A DNA stretch of 64,000 bases from Brevibacillus antibioticus (GCF_005217615.1 NZ_SZNK01000001.1:3188501-3252500); one strand, 5' to 3'. Counted from the first letter of the stretch, positions 42,199 to 51,029 are shown. Numbers and translations are program-made. The notes: generated by a model not told the origin, from the sequence alone.

Positions 42199-43080
42199 AT
42201 GATGACAAAGCAAGCGTATATCCAACACATTCAAGCAACGTATCCGGAATTGACCATCACTTCCGCCTCCTTTAACGAAATGGGCCAAAACAATGATGTG
42301 CTCATCGTCAATGATGCGTATGTGTTTCGCTTCCCGAAATATACCGCCGGAATCGAGCAGCTAAAGGTCGAAACGAACATTTTACGCACGGTAAAACCAT
42401 ATCTCTCCCTGCCGATTCCGACTCCGATCTATTTGTCCTTTGCCGCGGAAATACCTGGGCGGGTGTTTGCCGGATATCCGCTACTCGAAGGTGAGCCTTT
42501 TACCCGAGAAGCTTTTCAAGCAGCCTCTCGTCAAAATTCGGTACCGACTGTCGCTGCCCAGCTGGCACAATTTCTTTATGAACTGCACCGGCTTCCCGTC
42601 TCCGCCTTGCTCCCGGAGCTTATCCCTGGCGATTTTGACATGGCCAAGCAGTTGACTGAGCTGTATGAACAGATTGTATCGAAGTTGTTCCCGGCCATGC
42701 GTGAGCAAGCAAAAAAAGATGTGGCAGAGCGCTTTGAAGTGTACCTGGCAGACCCTGCCCACTTTGATTTTCAGCCTTGCCTGACTCACGGAGATTTTGG
42801 CACAGGGAATATCTTGTACTCCCCGATAAAACAACGCATCACAGGCATCATCGATTTTGGCGGCTCAGGTGTGGGCGATCCGGCATATGACCTCGCTGGA
42901 CTTTGCGCGAGCTACGGGGAACCGTTTTTGCAGCACTTCACTCCGGTGTACCCCCAGCTTGAGCAGGTGATGACAAGGATGAGATTTTACCGCAGTACAT
43001 TTGCTTTGGAAGAAGCGCTGTTTGGTCTGGAAAACGACGATGAGACAGCGTACCAAGCTGGCATGCGGGACTACCTCTAG
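42199..43080 (+). CDS. Aminoglycoside phosphotransferase-family kinase
   Basis: 293 aa. Kinase-like fold with VFRFPKY (ATP-lysine replaced by K54-like region), Brenner motif [12 protein letters not shown] (catalytic Asp and Asn, about 202-213) and metal-binding [14 protein letters not shown] (about 224-237). Related to the APH(2'')/hygromycin branch; resistance to a drug is possible but family members also phosphorylate small metabolites. AAGGAG is 4 bases before the first of two tandem ATGs (42199 and 42202). Its stop codon is used on the other strand as the stop of a permease remnant. Confidence 0.85.
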   Translation: MMTKQAYIQHIQATYPELTITSASFNEMGQNNDVLIVNDAYVFRFPKYTAGIEQLKVETNILRTVKPYLSLPIPTPIYLSFAAEIPGRVFAGYPLLEGEPFTREAFQAASRQNSVPTVAAQLAQFLYELHRLPVSALLPELIPGDFDMAKQLTELYEQIVSKLFPAMREQAKKDVAERFEVYLADPAHFDFQPCLTHGDFGTGNILYSPIKQRITGIIDFGGSGVGDPAYDLAGLCASYGEPFLQHFTPVYPQLEQVMTRMRFYRSTFALEEALFGLENDDETAYQAGMRDYL

Positions 43081-43238
43081 CCTTTTACAGCACCCTGTGT
43101 GAGCCCTTCTACCAAGTACTTTTGGCAAAAGGCAAACAGGAGCATGATCGGCACAATGACGCGAAACAGGGCGCTCAACCGGGAACAGCCGTCCATCATC
43201 GCTGCTTCCTCCAAGGCGTTGGGTATCCGTTGGAAAAA
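43078..43238 (-). pseudogene. Remnant of an ABC sugar permease (MalG-like), internally deleted
   Basis: Minus strand reads [17 protein letters not shown], the EAA loop of CUT1 sugar permeases, runs on to FRVIVP, then jumps to [21 protein letters not shown] and a TAG stop, the normal end of such permeases. The about 60-65 residues expected between these blocks are missing. No start codon or ribosome site; a stop lies upstream in frame. This is a scrap of a transporter operon, not a working gene. Confidence 0.85.
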
Positions 43239-43302
43239 ATCTTTACCAATTTTTTCGTTTTCTTTACTCTTTTTTCAGTGCGGCTTTCCTGACACTATTT
43301 AT

Positions 43303-43354
43303 TTGACTAAGTAGAACAAATCAGTTAGTATTTTATATGCTATAGCATATAAAA
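43303..43354 (+). promoter_or_regulatory. Promoter and 24-bp palindromic operator of the marR gene
   Basis: -35 TTGACT (43303-43308), 17-base spacer, -10 TAGTAT (43326-43331). A perfect 24-bp palindrome with the core ATATGCTATAGCATAT lies at 43331-43354 and covers the transcription start. Confidence 0.85.
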
Positions 43355-43370
43355 GGAGTTTGGATTTTCT

Positions 43371-43796
43371 ATGGAATTATTCAATCTGACCGGATTTCTC
43401 CTTCACCGTACAGATATGAAAATGACGAACTATTTTAAGAAGAGGTTAAAGCAATTGGAGATCACGCCAGAGCAATGGGGAATTCTTAGTGTCATGGATG
43501 GAGAAAGAGCGATCACACAAAAGGAACTTTCGGATGCGATTGACCGCGATCAAACCACCGTCGTCAGGATGATTTACTCGCTTGAAAAAAAGGGAATCGT
43601 CATTCGCACTTTAAATGACGCGGATCGACGCTCACATAACTTGTTGCTGAGTGACAAAGGCATGGAGCTAAAATCAAAGCTTCTACCCGTTGTTACCGAC
43701 GCGCATAACCATGTAACGCAAAACCTTACCGATGTAGAGATTGCGGAATTGCATGCTTTGCTCGACAAACTCTATCAAGTCGTAAAAGATGAATAA
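43371..43796 (+). CDS. MarR-family regulator
   Basis: 141 aa winged helix protein. DNA-binding block about 50-100: ITQKELSDAIDRDQTTVVRM and wing LNDADRRSHNLLLSDKG with the conserved DxRxx arginine. The 24-bp palindrome in its promoter and a related 12-bp copy before doxX (43828-43839) mark it as autorepressor and repressor of the downstream gene. Spacing of the AAGGAG to the ATG is long (12 bases). Confidence 0.92.
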   Translation: MELFNLTGFLLHRTDMKMTNYFKKRLKQLEITPEQWGILSVMDGERAITQKELSDAIDRDQTTVVRMIYSLEKKGIVIRTLNDADRRSHNLLLSDKGMELKSKLLPVVTDAHNHVTQNLTDVEIAELHALLDKLYQVVKDE

Positions 43797-43827
43797 ATAG
43801 AGGTCAGATACTTTCTCCATCAAATAC

Positions 43828-43839
43828 ATGCTATAGCAT
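43828..43839 (+). promoter_or_regulatory. Second MarR operator copy, before the DoxX gene
   Basis: ATGCTATAGCAT, the identical core of the operator at 43331-43354, in the 85-bp gap between the marR and doxX genes. It would allow separate control of doxX. Confidence 0.8.
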
Positions 43840-43881
43840 ACACTTAGTTTGATACAAAATAACGAAAGTGAGGAAGCTGTC

Positions 43882-44229
43882 ATGGTTATGACCCTAATCG
43901 TTTTGCAAGTCATTGTTGCGATCTTCTTTATGTTTACAGGTACAAAAATTATTTCCGGTAAAATGGCGAATGAATTTGACCGCTTTGGACTCCCACCCAT
44001 CTTTAACTTCTTAACTGGCTTTATTGAGATCATCAGTTCCATTGGCTTGATTATTGGGATATGGTTTTCGATCGCGGCATTATTAGCTGGATTGCTTTTA
44101 GGCGTGACCATGTTGGTAGCTGCCTTCATTCTACTCGCCATTGCTAGAGATCCATTTCCGAAAGCAATACCGGCTCTCGTTCTTAGCGTTCTCTCCTTTT
44201 TCATCTCGACGTATCATTATTTAGCCTAG
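43882..44229 (+). CDS. DoxX-family membrane protein
   Basis: 115 aa, four membrane segments (about 4-22, 45-66, 70-90, 96-113). Members of the DoxX/YfiD group sit in the cytoplasmic membrane and in some cases are linked to thiol or oxidative stress. Start chosen at the third ATG, which follows GAGGAAGCTGTC. Next to the MarR gene and with its operator copy in front. Confidence 0.85.
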   Translation: MVMTLIVLQVIVAIFFMFTGTKIISGKMANEFDRFGLPPIFNFLTGFIEIISSIGLIIGIWFSIAALLAGLLLGVTMLVAAFILLAIARDPFPKAIPALVLSVLSFFISTYHYLA

Positions 44230-44253
44230 ACAGGGGAATCCCAATACAGTCAT

Positions 44254-44304
44254 AACAGCGGCGAGTGGAAGACTTTAGGATCATGTCTTCGGTCGCCGCT
44301 GTTT
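44254..44304. terminator. Bidirectional terminator between convergent genes
   Basis: AACAGCGGCGA / TCGCCGCTGTT outer stem and GGAAGAC/GTCTTCG inner stem, between the doxX gene and the serine hydrolase gene. Confidence 0.8.
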
Positions 44305-44320
44305 CATTTATGGAGTCAGC

Positions 44321-45646
44321 CTAGAACTTGTCTTCGCTCCTACAGAGCATCCTCAGCCCCATGAGGACTGCCCATGCTTGTTGCTGTTTTTTGAAAAAGA
44401 AGCGCAGGGGTTGTCCATTTTGTACATCGATCAGCGTATCGTGGCTACTGGCCCGTAATGCGTACTCCATACCAGCTACCTCTGCTACAGGAACATCAGC
44501 TCGAAGGAAGAGCCGCAATCTTCCGCCTTCTCTTGACGTGTACGTCCCGACGAGCTTCTCTAGCTCTTCTCTCGTTGGCGTATAAAGCGGGGCTTCGTCT
44601 TCTTTGTGTGTAAGCGGTAAACCAAGGGTAGCATTCACAGCAGCCAGCCAGACACCCCGAATCGGCACATTTTCCAAATTGGAAAGGACGGTTACGACTA
44701 GCCCTTTTTCCGGAACGAATCCGAAGTTCGACGACACCCCGGGCTGACCTCCGCCATGCTCAACTAGCGTTATTCCTGCATACCTGGGCGTTGTTTTGAG
44801 CGCATAGCCATACCAGGTGTCTTTTGTCAGTCGATGAACTGGCTGCCACATGGCTCTAAGCGAGGCCCTATCTACTACCTGCTTCTCTTGATAGCGCCCA
44901 GCATTAACATAGAGCTGACCGTATTTTAGCAAATCAACGACATTGGAGCGGATGCCTCCCCCCACTTCATAGTTGCCGAGCGTGGGCCACGGCACCTTTT
45001 TCAGTTGCTGCTCCTCCCCTTTGACATAAGGAACGGAGACATCGGCAAAGCGAGCAACTTCTTCCAGGTTATAGGTCGAGCGATTCATTTCGAGCGGCGC
45101 TAGCATGCGTTCTGTTACAAAGGTACGGTAGCGCTGCCCAGTGACACGCTCGATAATAGCTCCCAGCAGGATAAACATGTCGTTGCTGTAACTGATATAC
45201 TCACCCGGCATACCAAGTGGAGCAAATTGGACTTCGTTCAAATAGGCAATATGCTCGGGAAGTTTCGTCAGTTCTTCACGTCGTAGCAGTGGTGGAACAC
45301 CTGAAGTGTGAGAGAGCAAATGATGGATCGTGATTTTGTCAGTATGTATGTCTCCCTTACCTTGTAAATCAGGCAAATAGCTGCGAATCGGGTCGTCAAC
45401 AGACAGCTTGCCTTCTGCCACGAGTTGCATGATGGCGGCAGTGGTAAACGATTTGGTAACCGAAGCAATGCCGAAAATGGTCTCGGGTGTTACTGGCTGA
45501 TTCGTCCCCAGTTCGGTGACACCAAAACCCTTTTGATAGATGGTTTCACCATCCCAGGAGATGCCAATGGAGAGCCCCGGCACCTTTTCCTTCTCCATGA
45601 ACTGTTGCACAAATGCTTCCAGAGCTGAAACGCTTGCGTGGTCCAT
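44321..45646 (-). CDS. Beta-lactamase-family serine hydrolase
   Basis: 441 aa class C/PBP-like fold. SxxK motif SVTK (about 60-63), YSN (about 153-155), and HGGGQPG (about 292-298). The last third is an extra beta-domain. No signal peptide or membrane helix is visible, so it is probably cytosolic. Members of this family include esterases, D-aminopeptidases and carboxypeptidases; true beta-lactamase activity is not shown. AGGGGAATGGA precedes the ATG. Confidence 0.88.
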   Translation of the reverse strand: MDHASVSALEAFVQQFMEKEKVPGLSIGISWDGETIYQKGFGVTELGTNQPVTPETIFGIASVTKSFTTAAIMQLVAEGKLSVDDPIRSYLPDLQGKGDIHTDKITIHHLLSHTSGVPPLLRREELTKLPEHIAYLNEVQFAPLGMPGEYISYSNDMFILLGAIIERVTGQRYRTFVTERMLAPLEMNRSTYNLEEVARFADVSVPYVKGEEQQLKKVPWPTLGNYEVGGGIRSNVVDLLKYGQLYVNAGRYQEKQVVDRASLRAMWQPVHRLTKDTWYGYALKTTPRYAGITLVEHGGGQPGVSSNFGFVPEKGLVVTVLSNLENVPIRGVWLAAVNATLGLPLTHKEDEAPLYTPTREELEKLVGTYTSREGGRLRLFLRADVPVAEVAGMEYALRASSHDTLIDVQNGQPLRFFFKKQQQAWAVLMGLRMLCRSEDKF

Positions 45647-45703
45647 TCCATTCCCCTGCCTTTGGCTGAAAGATTCTAGCTAGCAAAAAGAGTGTTCCAA
45701 AAG

Positions 45704-46213
45704 CTATTCGACCTCCTCCCATTCAAAAGAATAGGCCAACACATCGATACATGAGTCATGCGCGCATAATACCCAATGCTTGACTCTAGGGGACGTAAAC
45801 CCAAATGCTTCTTTTAGTGTCGACTCCATAACTTCGTAAAATCCCGGATTTGGGCAAACATCCGTTTTATCCCATTCATCACGCAAAGACATTCTCCCAT
45901 CATAGTACTGATCGAGCATGCTGAAATCATATCGATCGTAGCCCTCCATTTTACCGTACATCGTAAAAAGACAAATCGGCTGGAAAGTAATTTTGATGAT
46001 AGCACTGCCCGCCTTATTGTATTCGTCGTCAGGGATGTCCTCCCCATATTGCTCTTGCAGCTTAGACAAGACTTTATCGTAGCGCTTTTTATTATATCCA
46101 CACAACATTTCCACGCTTACTTCCCGCTCCTCATAACCAGTAAAACCGACGAAATCATGTGAGGGGCTGATCATCCAGGGAACTTCGACAGGTACAACTT
46201 TCATTTGACTCAT
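45704..46213 (-). CDS. Hypothetical protein coupled to a frameshifted gene (169 aa)
   Basis: Cytosolic, acidic, cysteine-containing (six Cys, such as MLCGYN, PICLFT, VCPNP, LCAHDSC). Its ATG overlaps the stop of the upstream frameshifted gene by 4 bases (ATGA), so the two are translationally coupled. Family not recognised; the pair might be a secreted protein with an accessory or immunity-like partner, but this is only context. Confidence 0.7.
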   Translation of the reverse strand: MSQMKVVPVEVPWMISPSHDFVGFTGYEEREVSVEMLCGYNKKRYDKVLSKLQEQYGEDIPDDEYNKAGSAIIKITFQPICLFTMYGKMEGYDRYDFSMLDQYYDGRMSLRDEWDKTDVCPNPGFYEVMESTLKEAFGFTSPRVKHWVLCAHDSCIDVLAYSFEWEEVE

Positions 46214-46660
46214 TGATTTACCTCCACTTCAAAGAACACCCTTTCAGCAAATGTCATCCCAAGATAGCTGTACTTTATATTCACTCTGTTTATGGCTTCA
46301 TGATGAATAAGACTAAGTCCATGAATTTCATCGTTTTTCGTAGCAGTACCCTCATCCATTTTTTTAAAATAAGCAGAAGGAAATGTACCCGCTTTTACCA
46401 CTATATCCTCTATATTCTGAAATCCATACGGTTTGGAGCCCGAATTATCATAATCATCCGTTATGATGAACCCTTGTAATGCATTACCCCATTCCCACAA
46501 CAACAGATTTATGATTTTTGCTTGAAACAAGGGTACCAATATCCAATGGGGGATTACCTTTCACAAGAATATAAAAACCTCCCACAAATGTTGCTAGAAG
46601 TAGGATAGAAATCAACAGTTTTTTCTTCAATTTCCCCATCCTTAATCGTTGTTTTTTCAT
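46210..46660 (-). pseudogene. Frameshifted gene for a secreted or membrane-anchored protein
   Basis: One reading frame starts at ATG 46660 with a basic signal sequence (M-K-K-Q-R-L-R-M-G-K-L-K-K-K-L-L-I) and hydrophobic core, and continues to SVVVGMG followed by stop TAA at 46486-46484. The next frame carries on with NALQGFIITDDYDN to a stop at 46210. Removing one T near 46486 joins them into about 149 aa. Either a true one-base insertion or a sequencing error. No SD-like site before the ATG. Confidence 0.75.
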
Positions 46661-46701
46661 GTGCTATTGAAAACTATATTTTGGTATATTCTAAAAGAAA
46701 T

Positions 46702-46737
46702 AGCCGACATCCTGCCCTTTAGGCAGAAATAGCGGCT
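46702..46737 (-). terminator. Possible terminator of the alpha/beta hydrolase gene
   Basis: AGCCGCTATTTCTGCC / GGCAG-GATGTCGGCT stem on the minus strand; the following T run is short. Confidence 0.55.
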
Positions 46738-46754
46738 GTCCGTTCCCTTACGAA

Positions 46755-47564
46755 TTATGATTGAATAAACTCCATCAGCTTCTTATTAAAATCATCCGCT
46801 TGTTCAATCGGCATGCCATGCCCACTGTTATCAAACGGAAACAGCTTCGACCCTTTGATTTGCTGCTGGGTGAGCTCGGCGCTTTTGAATGGAATCAATT
46901 GATCGTGAATCCCATGAAAAATTCCGGTTGGCACGCGGATTTGACCCAAGTCATTGATGACATTCTCTCTCACTGCTGCTTGCATGATTTTGATGAGCGC
47001 ATAGGAAGCGGAATCCAGTCCCATTTTGACAAACCACTGGAGCGTAGCAGTTCCTAAATTTCGATTGAAAAACTGCAAAGAAACTGTATTTAATAATTCA
47101 GGCAAATTGGCGTACATCTGACTGATCAGCTCCTCCGCTTGCTCCTTCGAGACACCGTAAGGAGAACCCGGCATTTTCACAAAGGAAGGAGAAACCGCAT
47201 CCACTAACGCTAGCTTGGAAATATGCCGCCCCTCATAACGAGACATATACCGAATCGAAATGGCTCCACCCACTGAAAAGCCTAGCAAGACTGCATCCCT
47301 AATCTGTAATGCTTCCAAAACGACGTAGATGTCATCTGCCAAGCGATCATACGTATAGCCGCTCCATGGTTTGTCCGATTGACCGTTGCCGCGTATGTCC
47401 ATGGCAACACAGCGGAACCCATGCTGGGGAAGTACGTTGAATTGGTAGGAAAACATGCTATGGTTGAGCGGCCAGCCGTGAACGAAAAAAATGGTTTTGC
47501 TATTCGGGCCAGGATTGAGGTCTTCAACGAAAACCGTGATACCCTTTTCGACTTCAATGTACAT
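46755..47564 (-). CDS. Alpha/beta hydrolase (chloroperoxidase-like)
   Basis: 269 aa. Oxyanion motif HGWPLN (about 29-34), nucleophile GFSVGG (about 94-99), acid in GIHDQLIP (about 219) and catalytic histidine in NSGHGMPIEQ (about 246-254). This order and size fit the non-haem chloroperoxidase/esterase group. AGGAGGTAGGGTT precedes the ATG. Substrate unknown. Confidence 0.9.
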   Translation of the reverse strand: MYIEVEKGITVFVEDLNPGPNSKTIFFVHGWPLNHSMFSYQFNVLPQHGFRCVAMDIRGNGQSDKPWSGYTYDRLADDIYVVLEALQIRDAVLLGFSVGGAISIRYMSRYEGRHISKLALVDAVSPSFVKMPGSPYGVSKEQAEELISQMYANLPELLNTVSLQFFNRNLGTATLQWFVKMGLDSASYALIKIMQAAVRENVINDLGQIRVPTGIFHGIHDQLIPFKSAELTQQQIKGSKLFPFDNSGHGMPIEQADDFNKKLMEFIQS

Positions 47565-47636
47565 AACCCTACCTCCTGTTACACACCATGCATCTCCTTA
47601 CACTCAAGGTATGTCACCAGTTGTAGGGTTATGTTC

Positions 47637-48695
47637 CTACTCTCCTATGCCCTGACTTGGGTACGCATGAACGATTCGTCCTTTTCTTCCCGTTGTCGTG
47701 ACTGCTTGTGAAAGAGAATGGTAGATCGCTTCCTCTGTGGCTTCTGCCGCAGCAGCAAACAGCTCGTTCATGATCGGGTGATCCTCGCGTAGTTGCACGC
47801 GCGTTTCCGTAACGGCCGTTGTCTGATGTGGAACTTTTTGCGCTGTAGAAAAGGCGATGACGATGTCGCCGCTTCCGTGCCCAAAATGGCTCCCCGTGCG
47901 TCCCAAGCCGATTCCTGCGCGCTTTGCTACCCGAAGCAGTTGCCGATCACTGAGCGGCGCATCTGTCGCCAGTACGATGATGATGGAGCCATCCTCGGAC
48001 TTCTCTACTGCGTTTTCATTGCTTTTCCAGCTTGTGAACAGATGGGCTCCCAAGAAATCATTCTTGTTGCCAAAGTTACTGAGTACCAAAGATCCCAATG
48101 TATACGCCTGCTCCTCAGCTACTACGATACGAGAAGACGAGCCGATACCACCCTTATAGCCAAAGGCAATCATCCCCGTCCCTGCCCCGACAGCTCCTTC
48201 TTCTACGGCTTGGTCCGTTGCGTTCTGAATCGCTTCTCTAGCATCTTCCGGGCGCACGACACAGCGGCGAATGGAATTGAGATGACCATCGTTGCATTCG
48301 CCCACGACGATGTTGATCGTCCCGGTCGTGTCCCCAATCTCTTCGTTGGTATCCAGCATGTACTGCAGAGTCCCTTGTGTGACCGCGGGAACGGAAAACG
48401 TATTGGTGAGCATAATAGGCGATTCCAATACCCCCAGCTCATTTACTTGCACGAGCCCCGTCGTTTTGCCGAAGCCGTTGATCACATAGCTGGCCGCGGT
48501 TACCTTTTCCCGAAACAAGCTGCCGCCATGTGGCAAAATGGCTGTCACTCCTGTACATGCATAGTCGTCGTTGTCCAGCTCATGCTGGATCGTCACATGT
48601 CCGACTCGGACTCCGACTACATCTGTAATGTCATTTTTCTCACCGACAGGCAACCTCCCGATTTTCGCACCGAGCTGCCGAATTTTTTTCGTCAT
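47637..48695 (-). CDS. P1-family peptidase (DmpA-like aminopeptidase)
   Basis: 352 aa. N-terminal nucleophile-type hydrolase that cuts itself before a serine to become active. Family segments DVVGVRVGH, TGVTAILPHGG, GAVGAGTGMIAFGYKGGIGSSSR (with the presumed cleavage/nucleophile serine in GGIGSSSR), ATDAPLSDRQLLRVA and RAGIGLGRTGS-HGSGD. Known members act on L- or D-amino-acid amides and beta-peptides. Start at the fourth codon ATG (48695), 9 bases after AAAGGA. In one unit with the dipeptidase (35 bases upstream). Confidence 0.9.
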   Translation of the reverse strand: MTKKIRQLGAKIGRLPVGEKNDITDVVGVRVGHVTIQHELDNDDYACTGVTAILPHGGSLFREKVTAASYVINGFGKTTGLVQVNELGVLESPIMLTNTFSVPAVTQGTLQYMLDTNEEIGDTTGTINIVVGECNDGHLNSIRRCVVRPEDAREAIQNATDQAVEEGAVGAGTGMIAFGYKGGIGSSSRIVVAEEQAYTLGSLVLSNFGNKNDFLGAHLFTSWKSNENAVEKSEDGSIIIVLATDAPLSDRQLLRVAKRAGIGLGRTGSHFGHGSGDIVIAFSTAQKVPHQTTAVTETRVQLREDHPIMNELFAAAAEATEEAIYHSLSQAVTTTGRKGRIVHAYPSQGIGE

Positions 48696-48730
48696 GCCTT
48701 TCATTCCTTTCGTGCATCTATGCCGATCGC

Positions 48731-49672
48731 TTACACGGGACGATTGCGCAGAAAGTTCTCATAAGCAAACCCGCGCACTTCTTCTTCCTTATAATGCTTG
48801 AGCAGCTGATTGATCAGGTTTTGGCTCTGTCCCGCATGCTCCAAGCCCACGACCTTTGCGGTAATGCCGTCGAAGTCAGAGCCGAGCCCGATATGGCGCA
48901 CGCCACCGAGTGAACAAAAATGATCGATATGCTTGATTAGATCATCTATCGTGGTTGGTGTCGTTTCCTTGATAAACTGGGTGCAGTAGACGACATGTAC
49001 ATTCGCGCCTTTGGCAAATAACGCTTTCGCCTGTTCATCCTTCAGATTGCGTGGATGGTCGCAGATCGCTCGTGCATTTGAATGACTCGCGATCGGGTAT
49101 GTAGCCAGCTCAATCGTATCCCAGAAGCTGCCCTCCCCTAGATGGGAGACGTCCGTCAACATTTTATGCTCATTGTGGAACTGAATGATTTCCTTACCAA
49201 AGGTCGTCAGTCCAGCATTCCTCGGTTCCAGCGCACCATCCGCAGCGAGATTCGCGAAGTTCCAAGTGAGACCCACAGAACGAACCCCTAATTGATACAA
49301 AATGTGCAGCTTCTTCATATCGTTGCCGATTGGCTCTACACCTTCCAACGTCAGCAATGCTCCGATCTCTCCTTCTTGCAAACGGTCGAGATCGCTCCAA
49401 TCACGGATTTGTTTTATTTCTGGATGTTTTCCGAGAACCTCTGTATAAAAGTAATGAATTTGATCCAAAGCTTTTTGAAAACGTTGCTCCGTAGACAATT
49501 CAGGTGATGTCCAGATTGCATAGCACTGCAGCTTTACCCCGCCATCGTGTAGCCGTTTCCTGTTGACGTCCAGCTCCTCCGCATCCGCAAAGGACAGAGC
49601 CCCATTTTTCTCCCAAATTTTCAGAAGTGCATCACAGTGCAAATCGATAATCGGCATCTTGGCCATCTGCAT
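48731..49672 (-). CDS. Membrane-dipeptidase-type M19 peptidase
   Basis: 313 aa. Metallo-beta-alpha barrel with metal ligands in DLHCD (about 10-14), the bridging glutamate in LTLEGVE (about 108-114), histidines in VSHLGEG and ASHSN (about 174 and 196), and the SDFDG aspartate (about 265-269). M19 enzymes hydrolyse dipeptides including D-containing ones; no signal sequence, so cytosolic here. Same operon as the P1 peptidase, divergent from a LysR gene. Confidence 0.92.
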   Translation of the reverse strand: MQMAKMPIIDLHCDALLKIWEKNGALSFADAEELDVNRKRLHDGGVKLQCYAIWTSPELSTEQRFQKALDQIHYFYTEVLGKHPEIKQIRDWSDLDRLQEGEIGALLTLEGVEPIGNDMKKLHILYQLGVRSVGLTWNFANLAADGALEPRNAGLTTFGKEIIQFHNEHKMLTDVSHLGEGSFWDTIELATYPIASHSNARAICDHPRNLKDEQAKALFAKGANVHVVYCTQFIKETTPTTIDDLIKHIDHFCSLGGVRHIGLGSDFDGITAKVVGLEHAGQSQNLINQLLKHYKEEEVRGFAYENFLRNRPV

Positions 49673-49868
49673 CCATCCCTTGTACTAATTTCCTTTGAGA
49701 ACACTACCTATTCTGTTAATTTTAAGGTAATGTATTTTGGAGAGCGAATCCAATAAATTATTGCAATAAGTCTCTTCAGAAAACATTATCGAGGCATTTC
49801 GCTTTCACACTGTGAAACGCGTAAACTTTCCTGCGCGTTTAAAAATTCTCATAATGGAGCCACTACTC

Positions 49869-50762
49869 ATGAACATGGAGCAAATGGAAGCATTCATCTT
49901 TGTCGCCCTAACCGGGAGCTTCAGCAAAACCGCTGATTTGCTCTATCTATCACAGCCCACGGTCAGCATGCGAATCAAGGCACTCGAGACAACTTTGGGC
50001 TGCAAGTTGTTTCAACGAACGGGTCATACGATTTCTCTTACAAAAGAAGGCGATCTGTTCCTTCCCTATGCGAAAAACATCATACACATGCTGCAAGAGG
50101 GGCAGCAAGCGATTCAACGATCGCAAGGCGATGTAGAGGGAGAATTGACTATCTCCACCGTTTTTGTCTCCGCCTTTTACATTTTGCCTGACCTCATCCA
50201 GCAATTCCAGCAGTTGTACCCCAAAATCAAACTGACGATCCTCACCGGACATTCCCATCAGGTGCTCGATATGGTTCTGAACCACGAGGTGTCATTTGGA
50301 ATTGCTCGGGCCGTTACCCATCCACAGATTAACCGGATTCAGCTGATGCCGGATGACATGGTCTTAGCGATTTATCCCGACCATACATTTGGATTCCGCC
50401 ATCAGGTTTCCATTGAAGAAGTCGCACGCGAACGACTGATCTTGTTCAATCGGGGCTCGCTCGACTGGAAGATGATCAATAATGCGTTCAGCCATTTTCA
50501 GCTACAAAACAATGTCGTCATGGAGGCTGACAACATCGAGGTCGTGAAACGGATGGTCAAACAACGGCTGGGCATCGCCTTTTTGCCTCGGTTTGCCATC
50601 TCCAAAGACTTGGACGAAGGAGAGCTCCAGGAAGTAGACGTCTTGAATCTGCCGCAAATCAACCGGAACTTCGAGCTGATTTACCTCAAGGATACACCTG
50701 TTCACGGGATAATGCGTACGTTTATCGACTTTTTGATGCAGAGCAAAGCCTTGCAGCAGTAG
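49869..50762 (+). CDS. LysR-family regulator of the peptidase pair
   Basis: 297 aa. Start at ATG 49869, which has a GGAG nine bases upstream and gives the usual MNMEQMEAFIFVALTGSFSKT start. Helix-turn-helix about 18-37, effector domain about 85-290. Divergent from the M19/P1 peptidase genes with a 196-bp gap, so most likely their activator. Different subgroup from the two MFS-paired LysR genes. Confidence 0.9.
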   Translation: MNMEQMEAFIFVALTGSFSKTADLLYLSQPTVSMRIKALETTLGCKLFQRTGHTISLTKEGDLFLPYAKNIIHMLQEGQQAIQRSQGDVEGELTISTVFVSAFYILPDLIQQFQQLYPKIKLTILTGHSHQVLDMVLNHEVSFGIARAVTHPQINRIQLMPDDMVLAIYPDHTFGFRHQVSIEEVARERLILFNRGSLDWKMINNAFSHFQLQNNVVMEADNIEVVKRMVKQRLGIAFLPRFAISKDLDEGELQEVDVLNLPQINRNFELIYLKDTPVHGIMRTFIDFLMQSKALQQ

Positions 50763-50841
50763 GGAGAAACGGAAGATGCCCTTTAAGACACCTGCGCAGA
50801 ATCCATCAAAAATGCTGGTCCTCCTGGAGAGGAATTGGATG

Positions 50842-50889
50842 AAAAAAAGCCGATATTCATTACAGTAGTAGAGAATATCGGCTTTTTTT
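50842..50889. terminator. Bidirectional terminator
   Basis: AAAAAGCCGATATTC pairs with GAATATCGGCTTTTT around a 14-base loop; between LysR and the trpS remnant. Confidence 0.9.
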
Positions 50890-50939
50890 CATGATCGAGG
50901 GTTTTCCCTGTATAAAGAAAATAATCGAGTAGCTTTTAT

Positions 50940-51029
50940 TTAGAAATAGTTCATACTCATTGCTTCACGTATCTCTTGCATTGTTTCTTTTGCTACAAGG
51001 CGTGCTTTTTCTGTACCGACATAAGAATT
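50940..51029 (-). pseudogene. 3'-end remnant of a tryptophanyl-tRNA synthetase-like gene
   Basis: The minus strand, right after the stop of the DUF2306 gene, reads Y-V-G-T-E-K-A-R-L-V-A-K-E-T-M-Q-E-I-R-E-A-M and stops. The pattern G..KAR.VA.ET..E.REAM is the usual C-terminal helix of bacterial TrpRS. The rest of the gene is gone; no start codon. The call rests on a short motif, so it is a strong hint rather than proof. Confidence 0.6.

Noticed and set aside
43081-43290. Working small gene on the minus strand
   Set aside because: No start or ribosome site, and the sequence is a fused scrap of the two conserved ends of a sugar permease.
46480-46490. Programmed frameshift in the secreted protein gene
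   Set aside because: No slippery heptamer and no downstream pseudoknot seen; a simple one-base insertion explains the break.
47793-48764. 323-codon plus-strand open frame
   Set aside because: Antisense of the P1 peptidase, whose motifs are intact.
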